In this document: in pieces, positions 58,201 through 64,000 of the stretch
How positions within the stretch are numbered: the first letter of the stretch is position 1
How the letters are laid out: each line of letters opens with the position of its first letter
Origin: Todiramphus chloris collaris
Taxonomy: Eukaryota > Chordata > Aves > Coraciiformes > Alcedinidae
Assembly (NCBI GenBank): GCA_025345505.1
Contig: JANVCC010000270.1
Span: forward strand, 2,834,269 to 2,898,268
Length of the DNA: 64,000 nucleotides
Reading direction: 5' to 3'
The notes under the pieces: generated by a model
Told to the model about the DNA's origin: nothing
Database searches by the model: none
The model's input: only the letters and a program-made list of their open reading frames with translations
Program-made: the position numbers and the translations under genes

Positions 58201-58937
58201 GATTTCTTGCTAAGTTCAAGAGCAGGTTAAATTGTCCATTTAAGCAGCACCTACACTTTTTCAGTATAAAACTATTTTCCAACTTGCTCGTAAACCAATG
58301 TTTTTGTTGGTCTTTCACTTCTTTTTTCACTGTATTTTGTGAACTGTGGGCCATTTGCATGTCCAGTTAAGGTGAGCGAATGGTTCTTTAAGCTGTGAAG
58401 TTCTAGGAATGACCGAGCAGGCAACAGTAGCAATTGTAGCTGGGGTGACTTTATTTACTAGTGAATCAGCCACATTATGAGTTAGGAGTGGACGAGGAGA
58501 AGGTAAAAACACTTACTTGCCATGATTGGCCAAGATCATTAAAAAAAAAAACCCAGACATTTTCTATGGGGTAGCAGCGGGGGAGTGACAGCAAAACCAA
58601 GATGTGGTGTAGATGCAGGGAAGTTGATTAAGACAAGTATTGCCATAGGTCACTGCAAGCTCATCTGAAAGGAATTTTCTTTGCAAATGCACGCTGCAGC
58701 TGTAGGATGGACCAGGTCAGAACGCCCATCTCTGAGGTGTTCGTAGAGGGCGTGTTGCTTGGCCAGGCTGTTTCCCAAAAAACTGTCTTGCCTGGCATCA
58801 TTTATGGGAGCAAGGTGTTTTGTAACTCCAGGGCCTTTTGTGGGCAAGTGGACTTGGGGCTCTCTTGGATGGGGAGTCTTTTGGTTCCCTGCTTACAGAA
58901 GGCACAGGAGGAGAAGGAGCAGGAGAGAAGCATTCCC
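55297..58937. other. Unique noncoding DNA, no gene seen
   Basis: AT-rich complex sequence continues to about 55500 and could extend the candidate enhancer to the left. A G/T-biased tract lies at 57644-57680. A 124-codon minus frame (55883-56257) and a 119-codon minus frame (58001-58360) are not recognised. No CR1, LTR or RNA gene is seen. Confidence 0.55.
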
Positions 58938-58981
58938 TGTGCAATGATCCAGCCTTGTGCAGTGATCCAGCCTTGTGCAGA
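58938..58981. repeat. 18-bp tandem repeat, about 2.4 copies
   Basis: TGTGCAATGATCCAGCCT (58938-58955), TGTGCAGTGATCCAGCCT (58956-58973) and a partial unit follow one another, with one change between full copies. Confidence 0.93.
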
Positions 58982-61937
58982 TGGGCAAAGTCTGTGGAAA
59001 CAAATACTATGAGTACTAAACTGGGCTTCATTCGTTGCCTTTAATGACTACATGAGACACAAACCTGACAGCAGCTTGAAAAGCAGTGATCAGTATTGCT
59101 GTTGTGCATTGCCTGGGTGTAAAAAGCAGCCAGGGTGAATTGGGGATGGGCTGGGCAGTAATATGGGTGATAGTGGAATGTCATTACCTAAATCACCCGC
59201 AACGTCTGATCTCAGCTGCTCTCTACGGTCCTATCCTTCAAAAGGATATCGTAGGATTAAAGAATATTTAGGGAAAGAGGGTTATGATGACAGATGATTT
59301 GAACACCTTAGAGGAAATAAACCTTTCCCTTTAAAATTAGGCTAGGGAGCATAGTACATATTAGTAAGATGAGAGAAAGGCTTGGAGGCGTTAGATTGAG
59401 AGTCTTCTAGTACAAGAAGGGAGGCCCTGGTTGAGCTGCAAGATAACAAATGTACCTCAGACTGAAATGGTGCCTGAGCAATGAGGCCCAGAAGACATGG
59501 AATTTGAAGAGGAAATTTATCTGAACAGTAATAAGAATATGCAAAGGTATTGCACTTTTCTGAAAGACAGATGCAACCCCGCAAAGCTGGGCATGAACGT
59601 TTAAATTTTCTAACTCAGAGACAAAGGTGAGAACTACTTTCATGCCAGAGAGCAGGTGCTACAGTAGTTGACCCGTGGACCTGATGTTGTCTGGCACTTC
59701 ATCTGCTTCCAAAAAACGCTGTCACTTAAAAGAGAGATTTAGTCTTGCATCAGAATGTGGTTGCCAGCACCAAGGAATGGAAGGGAAAGTGTCTGGCAGC
59801 AGTGTCAGGGACTGGACGTTCAGCAGTGACACCAGCTGAGGATGTGAAACCACAACCAACAGGAACCTCCAAAAAACCAGCTGAGTTCTGTTTTCTGCAA
59901 AACCTGGAGAGTCTGGTGGCCTTTCATTCCGAGGCCCTGATTCTGGAACGGACTGTAGAGTGCGGCTGCCTGCGATGGCGGGAACATAATGATTTCCAGA
60001 CTCTTGGATGCAGCCATTTCCATTTATTCCTGCACTCACATGCCCACACGTAACAGTTTCTTCCTGGCTGCTACAGCTCTGAACAAAGCCCAGCTGAAGA
60101 TTAAAGCACGATGTCAAAGCTGCCCAGCTCCTCTGAAGAGGAAACCATTGAAAGGCTGCTGTTACTTTCAGTGCTAATGGAGCATAAGGATTCAAGCACA
60201 AGCCATTGTTTTGGGCATGGTTACTTGGAAATTTATAAGATGTCATGTTTTAAAACTCAAAAGTGTTTAAGTAGAACAGACAAGCTAGGGTAGGAGGGAA
60301 AACTGATGCGAAGAGACCACAATTACATACTGGGGCAGTGGCTGAGCCAAAAATACACCTGTCTCAATATTCAGTTCAATCCCCCTGCACTGGGCTGCAT
60401 ACCAACTATTCATAGCAAGTCCAATTATAGCCAGAAAAAGGCTGTGAAAGGACATAACTCTCTTCTGTGTGTGCTAGTGGAATTTTACTACAAACAGCAT
60501 TTTCAAATAGGAAACAAAGAAAAATTATTTAGAGCTATTGTGGTTGGGTTTTTAATTTTTTTTGGGGGGGGGGGGGTTCAGAAAAAAGAAATCCTCGTGC
60601 TGATTGCTAAAAAGGAGGGCATATACCCCCTAATACCTCTAAATCTTATTTCTTGTGAAAAGGAGCTCTTACTATTTTTGTTTCTAATCTAGGCCAAGTT
60701 CTCAAATCCTTGTAAAAACCAAGGGCTTAATAATGAAACAAAAAATAACCGGTAGCTTTATTTTTATATCAGAAGGAGATAAGGATTAAAAATACTAACG
60801 TGTCCAGCTGAGTGCATTCCAGTTTGCTTCCCCATGGAAAAAGAGTCTGTAAAGATTAGGAACCAGGCTGTATTGCTTGGCACGTGAGGACCTATGACCT
60901 TGACCATGGTCATGACATTCTGGCTGAGCTCCAGCTGTCCTCAGAGGGTGCCTGGATTCAACAGAACATGCAGAATAGGACTGGTCATTGACACAATTTA
61001 ACCAGTCACTTCTGATTAGCAATTGTTTTTCATGAGAACCATATAAAAACATGCAGAGATGCTTTCATCACTATGTCCTGAATTTACAAGCTATCTATAC
61101 ATCTGGTTTCCCCCCAGGTTATTTCGCCCATTGCTAGAGCTGAAGAAGCTCCAACTGTGCCCCAAATTTTGTAGGCTTTGTCTTTTTTCTTTTCTTTCTT
61201 TTTTTTTATCCAGAAGTAGGCTTTCAGTTGTTCATGAAACCTTGCTAAGATACCGAGTACTTGGCAGACAAGATATTTGATAAATATTGGTGGTTCCCAA
61301 TGAGATGTCACGTGGAGTTCCGGAGAAATTACGCATGGGGTTGCAGTGTGTGAAAAACTGTCCTGGCAACTGGATGGTCCCCTTCAAACCACGTCTTACT
61401 TCACACCTATGTCCTAGTGTTTATTTACATAGAGGGGAGTTTTGAGTATAGCCACGGGAACACTTTGCTTACGGAAGTATAATGATTACGTCGGATGACT
61501 GCGTATTGGATTTTCAGCCTAGATAGATTGGTTCACAGCTTCCTAAAGACACTGACTCTTAAAAGCATCTCTTTGGTGGAAGTAACCCGCTCGAGGCCAG
61601 GGCAGCTGTTTCGTGCACTCAGTGCCGGGTGCTGGGCTGCACCCGCTCCTTTTCAGGACAATAAAACTGTTTTCCTTTTCATGCTGCAAACCAGACTCAG
61701 CCTGGTTGCATTAAATTCTTATGTTAATGTTCCATTAATTAGTTTTCCTTTCTTTATATTTGCTCTTCATTGTTCGGCTTTTACTTTGTTTTACTCCCCC
61801 TATAATTAAAACGTTTAACATTGTTCCTTCCTGTGGTCAGGACACATTCGCTTAAATCCACGTCGCTCCCAACCCAGGCAGAGGCGAAATGGAAGCAGAT
61901 TAAAACCAGAAACCGTGTTGTGTGTGCCCCCCAATCT
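58982..61937. other. Unique noncoding DNA, no gene seen
   Basis: It holds a 13-base G run (60564-60576), a nuclear-receptor-like motif group at 60895-60912 (TGACCTTGA overlapping the palindrome TGACCATGGTCA), and a T-rich tract near 61183-61207. A 174-codon minus frame at 59722-60246 has mirror frames on the plus strand and no recognised domain. About 61670-61830 is AT-rich and complex, just upstream of the CpG island. Confidence 0.5.
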
Positions 61938-61961
61938 CACACACACACACACACACACACA
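61938..61961. repeat. (CA)12 microsatellite at the CpG-island edge
   Basis: Twelve uninterrupted CA units directly abut the GC-rich sequence. Open frames crossing it give THTHTH or CVCVCV runs, a composition effect. Confidence 0.96.
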
Positions 61962-61965
61962 GAAC

Positions 61966-62640
61966 CCAGTCTGCCCGGAACGCAGCAGCGACGCCGCTTT
62001 CCTAAAACCTCCGACTTTTGCCATTTCTCCCACTGGTCCCGGGCCCGGCCCCGCGGCCCCTGGCCCCTCACACCGGCGGCTCCGGCCAGGGCCCCGGGAC
62101 AGGCCCGGGACAGGCCCAGCACAGGCCCGGCAGCGCCGCATCCTCCCGGGGCTCGGGCACCGCTCGCCCGCTAGTCGCAAGTAGGGCTCGGGGGAGTCTT
62201 TCTGCTGAAATAAGCGCTTTATTACTGGTTTGTTTTTTTTTTTTAATTAAATCGGTATCTCCGCCTGTGTAGGGGCGCGGGCACGGGGGTGTACTCGGGC
62301 ACCAGCTCGGAGGGGCCGCTGCCGCCGCCTCCCGGAAGGTGGCGCCTCAACACCGCCCTCCCGCGCGGGGCCGGCGGAGGCGGCGAGGCCCGGCCTGGCC
62401 TGGCCTGGCCTGACCCAGCCCAGCCGGCGGTAAAAGCCTCGCGAACGGCGGCCGGAACCCTGCGCCCTTCGTTCTCTGGAGCTGCCGGTTGGTTTGTGGT
62501 GTGTTCGTTTTGCGTTTGTGCCCCCCTGGGGGAGGAGGGGAGGCCGCCGGGCGGGTCCCGCGGAAGCCGGGTCGCGTTGTGCTCGCCTTAGCCCGGCCCT
62601 CGGCGGCGGGAGCGCTGCGGGGGTAAAGGCACGAGGGAGG
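61966..62640. promoter_or_regulatory. CpG island, probable promoter
   Basis: Dense CpG over about 670 bases after 60 kb of CpG-poor DNA, with Sp1-type words (AGGGGCGCGGGC near 62272, GGGCGGGTCC near 62549). Broken only by a T run and TAATTAAATCGG near 62226-62252. Vertebrate islands of this kind usually mark transcription starts. Transcript direction is not shown: GGGG-GTAAAG at 62623 is a fair donor for a plus-strand first exon, while a minus-strand ATG at 62024-62022 in GGAGAAATGG context begins MAKVGGFRKAASLLRSGQ. No TATA box is obvious. The gene is not identified. Confidence 0.85.
62093..62133. repeat. 11-bp tandem repeat inside the CpG island
   Basis: CCCGGGACAGG occurs at 62093-62103 and 62104-62114, then CCCAGCACAGG at 62115-62125 and a partial unit to 62133. 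Further right, at 62391-62425, a five-base GGCCT-type array (CGGCC, TGGCC three times, TGACC, CAGCC twice) adds a second short repeat. Confidence 0.9.
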
Positions 62641-63175
62641 TGATTGTGCTGCTTTACTGCGTTCTGGGGAGACCCCCCCTGCAGTGCTGGGCCAGCTCGG
62701 GAGTGCTCAGCACAGCAGAGACAGGGACCTGGTGGAGCGGGGCCAGAGGAGCCCCAGCGATGCTGGGAGGGCTGGAACCCCTCTGCTGGGAGCCAGGCTG
62801 GGAGAGCTGGGGGGGTTCAGCCTGCAGAGGAGAAGGCTCCCCAAGGGGAGACCTTCTGGGGGCCTTGCAGCACTTCCAGGGGCCTGGCAGAAAGATGGGG
62901 ACAGACTTTTGAGCAGGGCCTGTTGGGACAGGCCAAGGGGTGATGGTTTGAACTAAAAGAGGGAGGTTCAGACTGGAGAGAAGGGAGAGATTGTTGGTGC
63001 TAAGGGTGGGGAGAGCCTGTGCCAGGCTGCCCAGAGAGGTGGTGGCTGCCCCATCCCTGGCACCATTGCAGGGGAGGTTGCCCGGGGCTCTGAGCACCCT
63101 GCTCTAGTTGCAGGGGGGTTGCATGAAAGGACTTCTTAAGGTCCCTTCCAACCCAAATCAGTCTCTGATTCTGTG
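62630..63175 (+). mobile_element. CR1 LINE, long 3' fragment with tail
   Basis: The most complete CR1 here, about 545 bases: GGGAGGTGATTGTGCTGC, GGGGAGACCCCCCCTGCAGT, GGGTTCAGCCTGCAGAGGAG, AAGATGGGGACAGAC, GGACAGGCCAAGGGGTGATG, CCAGGCTGCCCAGAGAGGTG, GAGCACCCTGCTCTAGTTGC and AAGGTCCCTTCCAACCCAAA, then TCTCTGATTCTGTGAAAG. It begins at the downstream edge of the CpG island. It is 5'-truncated and carries none of the reverse-transcriptase region. Frames crossing it on both strands are shadows of GC-rich repeat sequence. Confidence 0.96.
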
Positions 63176-64000
63176 AAAGCTGGTGGTTGGTTGTTGAGTG
63201 GTCTCTTCTGAAGAGACAAGCAGCAGGACGGCCTGTGAAAGGCCGATGCTAAGTCCCCAGTGCTGTAGATCAGCCCATCCTGCTGTCTACCTTAACCACG
63301 TTTGTTTTATAGAGAAGCTGTAAAAAATGTGACTTAATTTAAAATAGCTTCTTTTTTAGTGAGCAGGACCTGATAGAGTTCACCTGGCTGCAGGCAGGGG
63401 GTCACAGCCACAATCAGTGTGGGGTCATTAGTGGTGCCTGTGCTTCAGCTGGGTTTACATGCCAGGTGAGCTACACTGGCATAAAACTGGTTTCATGGAG
63501 AGGTGGATGGGTCTCTTTTGGGACTGTAAAGCTGAAGTGTGAGAGAAGAGGTTGCTGGTCTACGGATCCCCACCTGAACTGGGGAAGGCAGGGCCTCATC
63601 TCTCTCTTACTGTTTTGTTCCCTAATTGTCAATGGGATCTAGTGATATTTTCCCCAAAGGCAAACCCCCCTGAACAGCGTGGTACAGCCTTCTGCTCTGG
63701 TGATGGGAAAAGTAAGGTAGGGAAATAGATTTTTAAAAAGCTAATTTTCTACTTTGGGTGTGTTTGTTTTTTATTAAACAGAGAAGTTCATTAAACCGCC
63801 TTGATAAAATCAAGAGATTTATTTAGAGGTTTCTTTGTTGGCCCACACCGGTATATGAAGGATCAGCATGGTGAGGTTGTCTGCTGCGAATAGGGTGAGG
63901 GGTTTGGGTATGGAATAGCCATATTTGGGCAGTAGGCAGGAAGGCAGTGAAAAGAGTTGAGGTGCTCTGCTGCTTTTGTTGGTTCTTTAGGGGTTGTGAG
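63176..64000. other. Unique noncoding DNA downstream of the CpG island
   Basis: Mixed sequence with moderate GC falling to AT-leaning. No exon, RNA gene or repeat is recognised. If the CpG island starts a plus-strand transcript, this would be its first intron. Confidence 0.5.

Noticed and set aside
59722-60246. 174-codon minus-strand open frame
   Set aside because: Mirror frames are open on the plus strand (59745-60053) and there is no recognised domain.
62654-63097. 147-codon minus-strand open frame
   Set aside because: It lies entirely antisense within a CR1 copy, and GC-rich repeat DNA has few stops.

Overview
The window is noncoding DNA from a bird, most likely a neoavian species. The evidence is the set of transposon fossils: many 3'-end fragments of CR1 LINEs with the avian tail (a 'GGTCTCTTCCAA' or 'GGTCCCTTCCAA' box followed by ATTCTATG-like units), an LTR opening with the TGTCCTGGTTTGGCTGGGAC end seen in avian ERVL-type LTRs, and no mammalian Alu, B1 or L1. 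A run of ten Ns inside a TTCTA microsatellite shows that this is an assembled contig.

I find no convincing protein-coding exon, tRNA, rRNA or CRISPR array. The longest open frames (194, 174, 171 and 163 codons) look like chance: no recognisable family, no low-complexity-free domain, no convincing splice context. The window reads as a gene desert or very large intron running up to a CpG-island promoter near the right end (about 61966-62640).

Layout. 1-13 kb: unique AT-leaning DNA with an 85-base hairpin (976-1060), the TTCTA repeat (about 2508-2637), two CR1 fragments, a possible MIR/CORE-SINE scrap and several stretches that look like conserved noncoding elements. 13-13.9 kb: a very old minus-strand CR1 that includes the reverse-transcriptase region. 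14-34 kb: mostly unique DNA with homopolymer and TTTGG/CCAAA tracts. 34.7-49 kb: a run of CR1 fragments of different ages, four short tandem duplications, a cluster of CRE-like half sites, a perfect 20-bp hairpin (45974-46016) and an orphan CpG-rich patch (about 49230-49455). 53.2-54.4 kb: an ancient minus-strand CR1 split by a later ERVL-type solo LTR. 55-61.9 kb: unique DNA with a POU/homeodomain-rich block. 61.9-64 kb: CA repeat, CpG island, then a CR1 immediately downstream.

There are no genes here to work together. The possible biology is regulatory: CpG-island promoter activity at the right edge, and candidate enhancers among the AT-rich unique blocks. I see no obvious new genetic system. 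The two hairpins and the orphan CpG patch are the best leads, and each needs comparative or expression data.
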